From: Nitrosotalea devaniterrae
GTDB lineage: Archaea > Thermoproteota > Nitrososphaeria > Nitrososphaerales > Nitrosopumilaceae
Direction of reading: 5' to 3'
NCBI GenBank assembly: GCA_900065925.1
Contig: LN890280.1
Span: 550,451 to 614,450, forward strand
DNA: 64,000 nt
A program made the position numbers and the translations under genes. A model generated the notes under the pieces. The model searched no databases and was not told the origin of the DNA. It saw only the letters and a program-made list of their open reading frames with translations. Shown one piece after another: positions 1 through 7,341 of this stretch (position 1 is its first letter; the number at the start of each line of letters is the position of its first letter).

Positions 1-70
1 AAAAGATGCAATAAATAAAGCAAATATGATCCAGAGAACCAAGTGCATTATTTGGATTCTGAGTATTGAG

Positions 71-100
71 TATATATAATGTCCAGTACTAGTACCGTAC
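71..100 (+). promoter_or_regulatory. Promoter with tandem GTCCAGTAC / GTACCGTAC elements
   Basis: A TATATATAA box (71-79) is followed by two copies of the 9-bp element found in the promoters of the downstream array: GTCCAGTAC at 81-89 and GTACCGTAC at 92-100. The second copy abuts an ATG at 101. This is the only tandem arrangement of the element in the window. Promoter role is inferred from composition and position. Confidence 0.5.
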
Positions 101-202
101 ATGCTGAGACAAACGATTGTCAGCATAGAATATTGTTCTATATATTTTGTTTTTAAGAGACTTGAAAATATACTATTTTTGTACACTGGTGATAAGTTAT
201 GA
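101..202 (+). CDS. Possible 33-residue leader peptide
   Basis: The ATG directly follows the GTACCGTAC element, and the TGA stop overlaps the ATG of the next small gene as ATGA, the coupling used throughout the array. The translation has no recognisable domain, membrane segment or signal peptide, so this may be chance. It is listed because of the promoter spacing and the overlap only. Confidence 0.2.
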   Translation: MLRQTIVSIEYCSIYFVFKRLENILFLYTGDKL

Positions 203-360
203 ACATTAGACTAGAACCAAAAGATGTTGCCAGGATGAATACTTTTGATAACAATAGATGTAGAAAATGTCTTCAGCTGTTCAAAGAAGGTGATATCGTT
301 GAGAAAATAGGTGCACGTCCATCAAAATATTACCATAGGGAATGTTTCAGACCTTATTGA
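199..360 (+). CDS. Small treble-clef-like zinc-binding protein (53 aa)
   Basis: The 53-residue product has a CRKC pair near residue 21 and an HREC pair near its C-terminus. Between them lies a basic stretch with a GDIVEKIG segment. The C-x2-C...H-x2-C layout predicts one bound zinc, as in treble-clef or half-LIM folds, and suggests a nucleic-acid or protein binder. A protein with the same layout lies at 37297-37428. No signal peptide is present, so it is probably cytoplasmic. It sits just upstream of the secreted-protein array, behind the tandem GTACCGTAC promoter. Zinc binding is inferred; the partner is unknown. Confidence 0.6.
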   Translation: MNIRLEPKDVARMNTFDNNRCRKCLQLFKEGDIVEKIGARPSKYYHRECFRPY

Positions 361-392
361 TTGTGTTGAAAACTAGAAGAATCCTGCATCAG

Positions 393-418
393 TTTTTTAA
401 ACTGTATATGTACAGTAC
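393..418 (+). promoter_or_regulatory. Array promoter, TTTTTTAAA-N8-GTACAGTAC
   Basis: TATA box TTTTTTAAA at 393-401 is preceded by CCTGCATCAG, a likely BRE region. After an 8-nt spacer comes the palindrome GTACAGTAC at 410-418, ten nt before the ATG at 428. The same geometry recurs at five other array promoters. In archaeal terms the palindrome lies between TATA box and transcription start, a classic repressor position. Confidence 0.7.
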
Positions 419-427
419 AAGTATAAA

Positions 428-1684
428 ATGAAAACATTACATTATTCTATAATTACAGGCTCTGGAATCTCTGTGGTATTGGCAATTGGAATATACTTGA
501 TGGTTTTTTCAAGTGTTGTTTTTTCAGCTGGTGTCAATCCCTCCTGCAGTTCTGCACCAAACATATCTAGGGATGAAATTGTACTGAAGAAAATATCGTG
601 GATATCTGTAACTGAGATAGAAAAAAACCAGACAAGCCTTGATTGTACCACCGTAACCTCTGAAACTTTTTTACACATTCCAAAACTTGAGCATGCATTA
701 TCTGGAGCAGACCAATGTATGCAGGGAGAAGATGGAGTCTGCTCATTTGCTAGCGGTTTTGGCACGGTGATGATTTCTCCATCTAGTAGAGTGATACCTG
801 TAGATGATCATACCAATTATAGACTCAGCCTAACACAAGATGAAACATACTTTCTACTGGGTAACGTAAATCTTGAACATGTGGGAAATTTGATTGCAGG
901 TGATGTAAACTATGATGGAAAATACTATCAGGTTTTGTTGTATACTGGTGATACTCCAAATCTACCTCAGGTGAATACAAATTTTGCTGTAGAGCCGGTT
1001 TCAACTGATGATCTATCTGCAGGCAAGTCGGTAAACTACACCATAACAGTGAAAACACTTGCAACCTTTGGAGTGCCCGTGTCAGTTGTACTATATCCTG
1101 TAATTAACGCACAAGATTCTGGGGTTACTGCAAAAATAATTCCTGATTTGCTCTCAATCCCTGAGAGGGACACTGTAAATGCTACTTTGGTCATAACTGC
1201 TGGACCTGAGGCACAAAACGGGACATATGAAATCGGATTTGATGGGAAATTACAAGATGGCGGATTCTCTGGTGGGATGAGACAAACAAATTGTCCATGT
1301 ATTAGAATAGGTGATTCTGATTGGACTATTAGGACAAATTATGGTGATAGTGGTTCATGGGGTGGAAAGAGTCCACCGTCATGGCTTCGCGTAGAGACTA
1401 CCACCGACAAGAATGTCTATCATACAGGAGAGTCAATTGAAGTTAAAAATTTCATAATCAATGATAGTCCAAATGTAGTTACACTGGAAAGCAATGCAAG
1501 GTTATTTGTTACAGTGTACAACCAAGTAAACGGCACTGGCGCTCATCGATATTTTTATGGCATTGATGCGCTTTATGATGGAAAACCAATTACATTGGCA
1601 CCACATTCCAAAACCATTCGTAAATTTATAAAAAAATTAATCGTTGATCAAAATGTTGCTAGATCTTTAAAATTCAAGTTTTAG
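428..1684 (+). CDS. Secreted Ig-like array protein with MKTLH leader
   Basis: The 418-residue protein opens with MKTLHYSII and a hydrophobic segment to about residue 34, read as a signal peptide or N-terminal anchor. The rest is extracellular: a Cys-containing N-terminal third, an Ig-like stretch at about 195-275, a Cys-rich NCPCI segment near 290, and a C-terminal beta-rich domain (about 320-400) like those that cap intracellular-protease-inhibitor-type proteins. No enzyme motif was seen. The ATG lies ten nt behind the array operator, consistent with leaderless transcription. The function is unknown; cell-surface location is inferred from the leader and the many N-x-S/T sites. Confidence 0.75.
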   Translation: MKTLHYSIITGSGISVVLAIGIYLMVFSSVVFSAGVNPSCSSAPNISRDEIVLKKISWISVTEIEKNQTSLDCTTVTSETFLHIPKLEHALSGADQCMQGEDGVCSFASGFGTVMISPSSRVIPVDDHTNYRLSLTQDETYFLLGNVNLEHVGNLIAGDVNYDGKYYQVLLYTGDTPNLPQVNTNFAVEPVSTDDLSAGKSVNYTITVKTLATFGVPVSVVLYPVINAQDSGVTAKIIPDLLSIPERDTVNATLVITAGPEAQNGTYEIGFDGKLQDGGFSGGMRQTNCPCIRIGDSDWTIRTNYGDSGSWGGKSPPSWLRVETTTDKNVYHTGESIEVKNFIINDSPNVVTLESNARLFVTVYNQVNGTGAHRYFYGIDALYDGKPITLAPHSKTIRKFIKKLIVDQNVARSLKFKF

Positions 1685-1690
1685 ATTATT

Positions 1691-2206
1691 TCAAACATTA
1701 TTTGAGAAATAATAGTTGGTATTTTCTATCTGAAACTTTGTCTTTGATGTTATCATGACTGATTGAGCTAATGGAGTATAGTCTTTTACAGTAAATATGA
1801 GCGAACCTGGAAAATATGGAATTGCTACCAATTGTTCCTTTACAATGGCTTGATTATATAGTACATCATTTAGATACTGTTCCATCACTGGTGGAATTTC
1901 TTGTAAAGGTGCAACTATGACTCGTTCTGCTTCAGATACATCAATCTTCTTAACGTAAACATGTTTTCCAATTTGAGAGCCTATATTTTCCATAGTTAGA
2001 TCATCCAACCTAATCACTCCTTTACCTTCATCTGAGGGAATAACTGGAAGACATCTAACCACCGTTCTTTTCCTTGATATAATTTCAACAAAGGAATCGG
2101 TTCTGGTATCTAAGGAATCTATTACATCATAATCCATTCTTGCAATGCCACAACCAATGTCTCTATGGTGTGCTGGCTGAATTATCAATGGTCCTGTGAT
2201 TTGCAC
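1691..2206 (-). CDS. Stand-alone Cdc48/VAT N-domain protein without ATPase modules
   Basis: The 171-residue protein reads as the substrate-recruiting N-domain of Cdc48/VAT. ARMDYDVIDSL and EIISRKRTVVRCLP match the double-psi barrel half, and DEGKGVIRLDDLTMENIG its second repeat. From about residue 80 comes the second subdomain, with the VIVAPLQEIPP signature and a closing PVMITSKTKF-like strand. Neither Walker A nor AAA sequence follows; full Cdc48 has about 700 residues. Such a piece could act as an adaptor or competitor for the cellular Cdc48, or be a gene remnant. Start is a GTG, with a TTAATATC box about 28 nt upstream, fitting leaderless transcription. It is convergent with 428-1684. Confidence 0.75.
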   Translation of the reverse strand: MQITGPLIIQPAHHRDIGCGIARMDYDVIDSLDTRTDSFVEIISRKRTVVRCLPVIPSDEGKGVIRLDDLTMENIGSQIGKHVYVKKIDVSEAERVIVAPLQEIPPVMEQYLNDVLYNQAIVKEQLVAIPYFPGSLIFTVKDYTPLAQSVMITSKTKFQIENTNYYFSNNV

Positions 2207-2373
2207 AAATAGAAATTCTTATTTTGATATTAAGGATCCTGCCATACAAAATATTTACTCTGAGCTAAGAGTCTTTTTGTTTACCATTATGATGGTTATT
2301 ATGAATACCACAGAGCAGTTGTTTAATTTTACATCACTATTGGATTAAATGTTCTCAGGCTCAAACCAACGTC

Positions 2374-2411
2374 TGACAATATTGTCATGGAACTTGTAAG
2401 ATTCTAATCTT
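2374..2411 (+). repeat. Intergenic repeat A, copy 1
   Basis: This copy starts with the 12-bp perfect palindrome GACAATATTGTC, followed by ATGGAACTTGTAAGATT. It lies just 3' of the minus-strand gene ending at 2414. Related copies are at 3716, 6657 and 15781. Confidence 0.7.
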
Positions 2412-2413
2412 GT

Positions 2414-3571
2414 TTAAGGCATGTGAATATTCTCAGTATAGGTAAATGGAATATTGTTTGTTATCCAGCTTATCGTAATAGGATATGTAAGCTCAGTTCT
2501 AAATCCTGCACCAATTAATATTCTAGTTTCAGATATAGAATCCCCAGATGCAAGAGGATTTGATTGTGTTACGTTTTTGAAATCAAAATTATAATCATTA
2601 TTGAGAACGAGTGTTGCCTTAAGGCTGGTTATTGGTGAGACCCCGATATTTTTTAGTGTTAATTGGATAGGCGGTCCACCCGGATTGGTCAGAGATGAGA
2701 TCGACTGAATTGATACTATCTCTACAGTTTGATTTGTAGTAACAAATACTGTTCCCTTGAGCCATGTATGAATATCGCTGTAATAGTGGTATATGCCAGA
2801 TTTATCAAAGGTGTAAGTCCATGCATAACCTGGTTCAATCAAGCCAGACCTAAAAGATACAAAACTGCTTGTTATGTCATTTGCAACACTGTCCATGTTA
2901 ATCCATCGTACAGTATTGTTTGTTCCAATGACTACCTTTACGATAGATGGAGTAAATGTAAAACCATTAGATCTGATAGAAGAGTTTACAGGAATTATTA
3001 TGGTTGTTTCGGGGCTTGTCATGGTAGAGACAGATTCCTTCGCCCAACCTCTTTCCATCAAAACATTTGCAGTGGGATATCTTACACAAACGGGCAAGCC
3101 ATCAGCTGTTTTTATCATTAATTCTAGACCCTCTTTACAAGCAACATCTTTGGGGGCAATGCCTGTTGTGAGTTGTTGCAAAGGAGGTGGGAAGTAGGGA
3201 TGTTCATCATTTAGCCCACTTACCGAACTTCTAAAGAATGGAGCTTGGTCGTTTAGATAATAATAACGCCAGGTATCATAGTTTGAATCGTTACTAGTTA
3301 CCCAATCTTCCAAGATGCCGTTTTTCATAGCTTCAATCATTTGTGTTTTCATCATTTCCATCCAGATTGCTCCTTTGTACTGGTAGTATGGATTCCATTG
3401 CTCCCGCTGTACCTCCTTTGACGGTACACATCCGGGACAACCATAACATGGAGCTGAAGGCCAGTCTGAGTTTGAGCTTATAGCACAACCTGCCTTGACA
3501 GGATTACTCATTATTGCAGGAACTAATAACAAGATCATAACTGAAACTATTGCAAAGTGAAGAGTTTTCAT
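2414..3571 (-). CDS. Secreted array protein: 48-residue Cys module plus degenerate cupredoxin
   Basis: The 385-residue protein has an MKTLHFAIV leader and signal peptide (to about 27), then a CYGCPGC cluster at 42-48. The shared 48-residue module occupies 129-176, with Cys145 and Cys162. A plastocyanin-like domain follows at about 188-278, then an Ig-like tail. The usual type 1 copper ligands are mostly missing: Asn231 in the first His place, Ser265 for Cys, His268 kept, Leu271 for Met. A normal type 1 copper site is therefore unlikely. The same module-plus-cupredoxin order appears in the frameshifted pair at 16957-19342. Surface-anchoring or binding functions are possible; none is shown. Confidence 0.75.
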   Translation of the reverse strand: MKTLHFAIVSVMILLLVPAIMSNPVKAGCAISSNSDWPSAPCYGCPGCVPSKEVQREQWNPYYQYKGAIWMEMMKTQMIEAMKNGILEDWVTSNDSNYDTWRYYYLNDQAPFFRSSVSGLNDEHPYFPPPLQQLTTGIAPKDVACKEGLELMIKTADGLPVCVRYPTANVLMERGWAKESVSTMTSPETTIIIPVNSSIRSNGFTFTPSIVKVVIGTNNTVRWINMDSVANDITSSFVSFRSGLIEPGYAWTYTFDKSGIYHYYSDIHTWLKGTVFVTTNQTVEIVSIQSISSLTNPGGPPIQLTLKNIGVSPITSLKATLVLNNDYNFDFKNVTQSNPLASGDSISETRILIGAGFRTELTYPITISWITNNIPFTYTENIHMP

Positions 3572-3580
3572 ATTTCACAT

Positions 3581-3606
3581 GTACTGGACTATTATTGTTT
3601 AAAAAA
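3581..3606 (-). promoter_or_regulatory. Array promoter, TTTTTTAAA-N8-GTCCAGTAC
   Basis: Read on the minus strand, TCTACACCAG precedes TTTTTTAAA (3606-3598), then an 8-nt spacer, then GTCCAGTAC (3589-3581), ten nt before the ATG at 3571. It shares the geometry of the plus-strand array promoters. Confidence 0.65.
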
Positions 3607-3715
3607 CTGGTGTAGAATTCTTCTAGTAATACACCTCTGATGGGTATTGCAGCATTAGTTCAATACCTAAACATCACATCTTTTGATGAATTACCCTGTT
3701 TTAGAGAATCTGACA

Positions 3716-3770
3716 TGACAATATTGTACCGGAACTTATCAGATTAGGCAAATAGTGTTAAACTAATTCC
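3716..3770 (+). repeat. Intergenic repeat A, copy 2
   Basis: This copy carries TGACAATATTGT, then GGAACTTATCAGATTAGGCA and a TGTTAAACTAATT tail. It is the longest match to copy 4 at 15781, which shares GGCAAA and TGTTAAACTA. Confidence 0.7.
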
Positions 3771-3863
3771 AGAAATCTGTGTGGTCTTGTGTGGGTCAGA
3801 CTTGTGAGAATCTGAACCATTCCAATCATTTCAAAATTACAATACCGTAGGTGTTATGTTCTT

Positions 3864-3902
3864 AATGTTTTTTAGTCAACTGCGATACGGTGGTCTAAAC
3901 AC
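3864..3902 (+). repeat. Intergenic repeat B, copy 1
   Basis: AATGTTTTTTAGTCAACTGC followed by GATACGGTGGTCTAAACAC. It lies directly 3' of the minus-strand gene ending at 3919 and is one of four copies in this sub-array. Confidence 0.75.
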
Positions 3903-3904
3903 AT

Positions 3905-3922
3905 CTAGAAGTGAGTTTTCAT
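3905..3922 (-). other. Orphan array leader (MKTHF*) overlapping a stop codon
   Basis: The stop codon of the gene at 3919-4272 is embedded in ATGAAAACTCAC, a copy of the array leader start. Read on, it gives only MKTHF and a stop. No gene follows, so this appears to be the leader of a lost or never-acquired downstream gene. Confidence 0.6.
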
Positions 3923-4272
3923 TTCTTTTTACCATAATACAAAAATGATAAAATTCCTAGACTTGCAAAAATTGGTATCAAACTTAGCAATATGGCAGTT
4001 ACTTGGATAGTCCAATACGGATAATCCCATCTAGTTATGGTGCACATTGGGTTAAATGATGGATCGGAATTTCGATATTTGTATACGCACATTGAAGCTG
4101 TATTATTAGACATGGCGGGACAAAAACAGTTTGTATCAGGTTTACAATTACATATTCCTACATTACGTGGCAACCAATAAAGATAATTGGCATACTGAAC
4201 AGCAATAGGATAGAGTGACAGACTCATAATTATTGCAGGAATTAGAATAATTAGAATAAATAAGATTTTCAC
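3919..4272 (-). CDS. Two-helix membrane protein with Cys-rich external loop
   Basis: The 117-residue protein has a transmembrane helix at about 3-30 and another at about 88-112, ending in a basic YYGKKK tail. The loop between holds several cysteines (CNCKPDTNCFC and two later ones) and glycosylation sites, so it is probably outside and disulfide-bonded or metal-binding. Start is a GTG within GTGAAAATC, aligned with the ATGAAAACT of its neighbours. The promoter is array class 2 (TTTTTTAAA at 4305-4297 without the palindrome). Its stop overlaps an orphan leader. Function unknown. Confidence 0.65.
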   Translation of the reverse strand: MKILFILIILIPAIIMSLSLYPIAVQYANYLYWLPRNVGICNCKPDTNCFCPAMSNNTASMCVYKYRNSDPSFNPMCTITRWDYPYWTIQVTAILLSLIPIFASLGILSFLYYGKKK

Positions 4273-4296
4273 AGATGATATATTCGCTCTTCAAAC

Positions 4297-4305
4297 TTTA
4301 AAAAA
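4297..4305 (-). promoter_or_regulatory. Class 2 array promoter TATA box
   Basis: TCTACACCAG-TTTTTTAAA on the minus strand, 25 nt before the GTG at 4272. It lacks the GTACCGTAC-type element found 8 nt downstream of the class 1 boxes. Confidence 0.6.
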
Positions 4306-4360
4306 CTGGTGTAGATTTTCACTGTAAGATTGTTCCAAAAACAAGCATACTCATGCCTAC

Positions 4361-4410
4361 TCGAACAAATGTTTTTTAGTCAACTGCAATCCAGTGGTCT
4401 AAACACTAAT
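4361..4410 (+). repeat. Intergenic repeat B, copy 2
   Basis: TCGAACAAATGTTTTTTAGT followed by CAACTGCAATCCAGTGGTCT and AAACACTAAT. It is near-identical to copy 3 at 5170-5233. It supplies the stop codon of the orphan leader at 4406-4450. Confidence 0.8.
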
Positions 4411-4450
4411 CATAGTCAGGCTTTACGTATAGAAACGAGTGAGTTTTCAT
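4406..4450 (-). other. Orphan array leader (14 codons) overlapping a stop codon
   Basis: The TGA of the gene at 4447-5100 lies inside ATGAAAACTCAC. The reading frame continues for 14 codons and stops in repeat B. No signal peptide or gene follows. It is the second orphan leader at a 3' end in this sub-array. Confidence 0.6.
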
Positions 4451-5100
4451 TTTCTCTTCCTCGAAAATAATAACACGCCTACTGAAATTCCAGTAGTTAT
4501 TGGTATTCCCACCTCTGCCAAAATGATGGCATCGCTTATGTCTTTAGATTGTTTTTCTTCTTCTACATGTTTTTCTTTTTGTGTAGAATATGCATCTAAT
4601 TCTTGTTGCAGTGGTGATTCGATAACTGGCGCAATAATGCCAGATGTTGCTGGTCCTCCAAGTGTAACTACTTCACATGGATGCGATTCCATTGTAGGAT
4701 AGGTTGCACTTACAACTTTCATTGTTGTCATATCTATTACTACCGTTGCCCACCAATCGTTACTACATGCAATTGGTGCGCTACTTGAAGGTGCTTTCAG
4801 AACCACACTGGCATACTGCCATTTAAAATCTGATGTACCGAGTTTGTTATTACTACCAAATCCCATTCCCACATATTTCCAATCATGTGACCAGTTCTGT
4901 AACTCTGGAATGGATAGTGCCACATTAACTACGGACTGAGTCTCAGATGGTGACAATGTTGGTACGGGGGAATGAAGTATTGAGGAAGGGATAGGCGGTA
5001 TGGAATTTGAAGAATTTGTAGTATTTTGTGCAAAAACATTGGTTGTCACCATTGTAGAAATTACTAGAACGATTATTGTTGAAAGATGTAGAGTTTTCAA
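4447..5100 (-). CDS. Secreted array protein with C-terminal membrane anchor
   Basis: The 217-residue protein starts with a TTG in TTGAAAACTCTACATC, otherwise identical to the array leader, and has a signal peptide to about residue 24. A Ser/Pro/Thr linker leads to a globular domain at about 50-160 with one conserved-looking Cys pair. After a charged helical stretch (KEKHVEEEKQ) comes a C-terminal transmembrane helix ending LLFSRKRK. It is therefore anchored with most of its mass outside. No family was recognised. The promoter is class 2 and lies inside a 140-bp spacer repeat. Confidence 0.7.
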   Translation of the reverse strand: MKTLHLSTIIVLVISTMVTTNVFAQNTTNSSNSIPPIPSSILHSPVPTLSPSETQSVVNVALSIPELQNWSHDWKYVGMGFGSNNKLGTSDFKWQYASVVLKAPSSSAPIACSNDWWATVVIDMTTMKVVSATYPTMESHPCEVVTLGGPATSGIIAPVIESPLQQELDAYSTQKEKHVEEEKQSKDISDAIILAEVGIPITTGISVGVLLFSRKRK

Positions 5101-5233
5101 AATATGCTATCAATCATACTTCAAGATTTAAAAAACTGACGTAGATTTTCATAGTAAGATTCCAAATTCCAGCCTACTCACGCATTCCCGAACAAATGTT
5201 TTTTAGTCAACTGCAATCCAGTGGTCTAAACAC
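5094..5233 (+). repeat. 140-bp promoter-spacer repeat, copy 1 (contains repeat B copy 3)
   Basis: This spacer carries the TTG start region and class 2 promoter (TATA 5127-5135) of the minus-strand gene ending at 5100, plus repeat B. It aligns without gaps to 5929-6068, offset 835, with about 14 differences by my count (about 90% identity). Genes on either side differ, so the promoter spacer itself has been duplicated or converted. Confidence 0.8.
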
Positions 5234-5281
5234 TAATCTTAGTTAGGTTATTCATATGGAAATAATCTAGTTTTTGTTTTC

Positions 5282-5935
5282 TTAACTAGTAGAATTACTA
5301 ACTACAAAATGTCGTATTACAACATGTCCCCATTCATCTCCACCTATGACCGTATATGTTCCACTCGAGAATTGTTGAAACTGGTCACCAACAAAATAAC
5401 CATAGAATGAAAGGTGACGCATCAATTCGTAGGAATGGTTTATCGATCCGTCTTCAAACATAGCCATGTCAGTCAAGGGTTGAAAAGCATAACTCTTGAT
5501 GGAGAAAATTGCTTGACAATGATAAGTTCCATTCTGATAAAGTGAAAGAGGTTTAGATGTAGTCATGTTATTTTGTAAATAATTCCCTTGTAGTATTGCA
5601 ATTCCAAAAGGCATTTCATCATCACAAGGCTTCAATCCCAATCCTTTCAAAGACCAATTATCTGAGTGGTTTGCAATCAATACTTTTGAAGAGGTATTAT
5701 TGAGTCTGACATCAATCTCTATTACCTGTCCTATCTTCAAAGACGTAGTGTTTGCAGAAAGGGAGAGATTAAGAAATGAGGTTGAATCCGTAGAATTTGT
5801 TGAATCATAATATGGAATTTTTCGAAGCGGAATTGAAGTATACACACTAGAAAGATGATGCAAAACAACAAAGTATGTAATTAAACTTCCAGCTCCTATC
5901 AAGAGCACAATTATTACAATATTTTCTATTTTCAA
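5282..5935 (-). CDS. Membrane-anchored Ig-like array protein
   Basis: The 217-residue protein has an N-terminal helix (about 5-27) and an extracellular beta-rich domain. LKIGQVIEIDVRLNNTSS and a closing GTYTVIGGDEWGHVVIRHF segment are typical of Ig-like or BsuPI-like beta sandwiches. It has many N-x-S/T sites and two Cys (about 109 and 140). Start is TTG, embedded in the same spacer as its neighbour at 4447. The 3' end shows only a weak trace of the leader. Likely a surface-exposed binding or structural protein; function unknown. Confidence 0.65.
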   Translation of the reverse strand: MKIENIVIIVLLIGAGSLITYFVVLHHLSSVYTSIPLRKIPYYDSTNSTDSTSFLNLSLSANTTSLKIGQVIEIDVRLNNTSSKVLIANHSDNWSLKGLGLKPCDDEMPFGIAILQGNYLQNNMTTSKPLSLYQNGTYHCQAIFSIKSYAFQPLTDMAMFEDGSINHSYELMRHLSFYGYFVGDQFQQFSSGTYTVIGGDEWGHVVIRHFVVSNSTS

Positions 5936-6068
5936 AATATGCTATCATTCATACTCCAAGATTTAAAAAACTGACGTAGATTCTCTCAGTAAGATTCCAA
6001 ATTCAAGCCTACTCGTGCATTCCCGAACAAATGTTTTTTAGTCAACTGCGATACGGCAGTCTAAATAC
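5929..6068 (+). repeat. 140-bp promoter-spacer repeat, copy 2 (contains repeat B copy 4)
   Basis: Gapless partner of 5094-5233. It carries the class 2 TATA box TTTAAAAAA at 5962-5970 for the minus-strand gene ending at 5935, and the repeat B core from about 6026. Confidence 0.8.
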
Positions 6069-6124
6069 AAACCTATTGGACAAGTCTACACCACATTTAT
6101 TTTCAAATCATTCAAAGGTAGGTT

Positions 6125-6652
6125 ATGAATAAAAATCAAATATTGCTTGTCATATTATTTTCTGTTGGTATTATTTTTGTTGTCTTGGGTCTAATGTTCA
6201 ATTCCATAAGGGTGCTAATGACAAGTTCAGAAATAGAACAATACCATAAAGAACTATCAGAATCAAAATTTTGTCACGGTGTAACTTGTCCTAGTCCTCC
6301 TTTCTACGCAAAATTACCATATGTAGGAATTGGCCAGGCGTTGTATTATGCAGGTACAGTAAGCCTAGTTTCGGGTGCAATAATTTCAATTAGAAATAGA
6401 ATGTCAATTTCAAGACAATTTGTACCGCAGTGGATATTTTTCATTGGTAGTATAATGACATCATCTTTACTTTTTGCAATGCCAGTACGTATACCTCAGT
6501 TACAATCAGAACCATTTTGTATTGACCCGCTATGTCCGATAGGAGGATTTTATTACACAGTAGACCCTGCAATTTTCTTTCCACTATTGTATTTAGGAAT
6601 TATAATTACAATCGCTGGCGGAATTATTTATCTAATAAAACTGAGCAGATAA
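6125..6652 (+). CDS. Four-helix membrane protein with Cys loops
   Basis: The 175-residue protein has four predicted transmembrane helices (about 5-27, 70-88, 98-118, 150-172). Two external loops each carry a Cys pair: KFCHGVTCPSPP and FCIDPLCPIGG. The same plan, four helices with C-x4-5-C loops, is seen in the array gene at 25547-26047, so the two are probably paralogues or convergent disulfide-loop proteins. The leader is MNKNQ, not MKTLH. Repeat A copy 3 lies directly after its stop. Function unknown. Confidence 0.65.
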   Translation: MNKNQILLVILFSVGIIFVVLGLMFNSIRVLMTSSEIEQYHKELSESKFCHGVTCPSPPFYAKLPYVGIGQALYYAGTVSLVSGAIISIRNRMSISRQFVPQWIFFIGSIMTSSLLFAMPVRIPQLQSEPFCIDPLCPIGGFYYTVDPAIFFPLLYLGIIITIAGGIIYLIKLSR

Positions 6653-6656
6653 AATA

Positions 6657-6688
6657 TACGATATTGTCTTGGAACTTACCAGACTCAC
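6657..6688 (+). repeat. Intergenic repeat A, copy 3
   Basis: A shorter, more diverged copy: GATATTGTCTTGGAACTTAC followed by CAGACTCAC. It starts four nt after the stop codon of 6125-6652, which suggests a 3'-end role such as transcript termination or processing. Confidence 0.5.
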
Positions 6689-6730
6689 ATTTTGAAATGC
6701 ATTGTACGCAGTTTGAAATTTAATTTTGTC

Positions 6731-7228
6731 TTATTCAAAAACAGAACTAAAGTGAAACACATCCAATTTGCCTTCATTACTCATCTCCTCTGAATCTAGA
6801 GTTCCTTTCTTTTCAAATGCGTCATAAACTATTTTGAGGTATTTTCCAAGTGGCAATCTGGGTATGTCATACTGTTTTTCTTTTCCGTACCATTCGTACA
6901 GATCTTTGTCACTTTTTGTCAGGTTACATTTGGGGCATGCCTGTACCATGTTATCTATAGTGTCATCTCCACCTTTTGATTTTGGTATGATGTGCTCCCA
7001 GTGTAGATCTCCTTCCATGCCACAATATGCACACTTGTTGGACTCTTCAACAAGTTTCTTGTTTTCCTTCAGAATTGCAGATGGATGGATCTTTTGCTCT
7101 TTCAGCCTTTCAAAAGTATGCATGATAAAGCCATAATTTTTCCTGTTTCCTACTGCGCTCCCTGCTATAAGCTTGGCATATTCCCAATAGACGAGATCAC
7201 GGGCAGTCTTGATATTTTTTGGTGGCAA
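6731..7228 (-). CDS. HNH endonuclease
   Basis: The 165-residue protein has a classic zinc-stabilised HNH core: CAYC at 66-69, WEHIIPKSKGG with Glu78-His79, Asn93, and CPKC at 98-101. The N-terminal 60 residues are helical and basic, and may position DNA. Such small HNH nucleases occur in mobile elements, in defence, and as free-standing homing-type enzymes. Nothing next to it (no methylase or integrase) tells which. Start is a TTG. It stands alone on the minus strand inside the secreted-protein array and does not share the array promoter. Confidence 0.85.
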   Translation of the reverse strand: MPPKNIKTARDLVYWEYAKLIAGSAVGNRKNYGFIMHTFERLKEQKIHPSAILKENKKLVEESNKCAYCGMEGDLHWEHIIPKSKGGDDTIDNMVQACPKCNLTKSDKDLYEWYGKEKQYDIPRLPLGKYLKIVYDAFEKKGTLDSEEMSNEGKLDVFHFSSVFE

Positions 7229-7305
7229 TCAAGTGAATAATGCATCTGAGGTATTAATTGATTTTAGAAAGGAATCAAAATTATACTGGAAGAGATCTAC
7301 GCCAC

Positions 7306-7331
7306 TTTTTTAAACCATAGTAGTACCGTAC
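7306..7331 (+). promoter_or_regulatory. Array promoter, TTTTTTAAA-N8-GTACCGTAC
   Basis: TCTACGCCAC precedes TTTTTTAAA (7306-7314); the palindrome GTACCGTAC is at 7323-7331, ten nt before the ATG at 7342. It probably drives the chain of genes to about 12467 through ATGA-coupled translation. Confidence 0.75.
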
Positions 7332-7341
7332 AAGTAAGAAA

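Noticed and set aside
2289-2348. 19-codon frame in the gap between 2207 and 2413
   Set aside because: No promoter spacing or conserved composition supports it.
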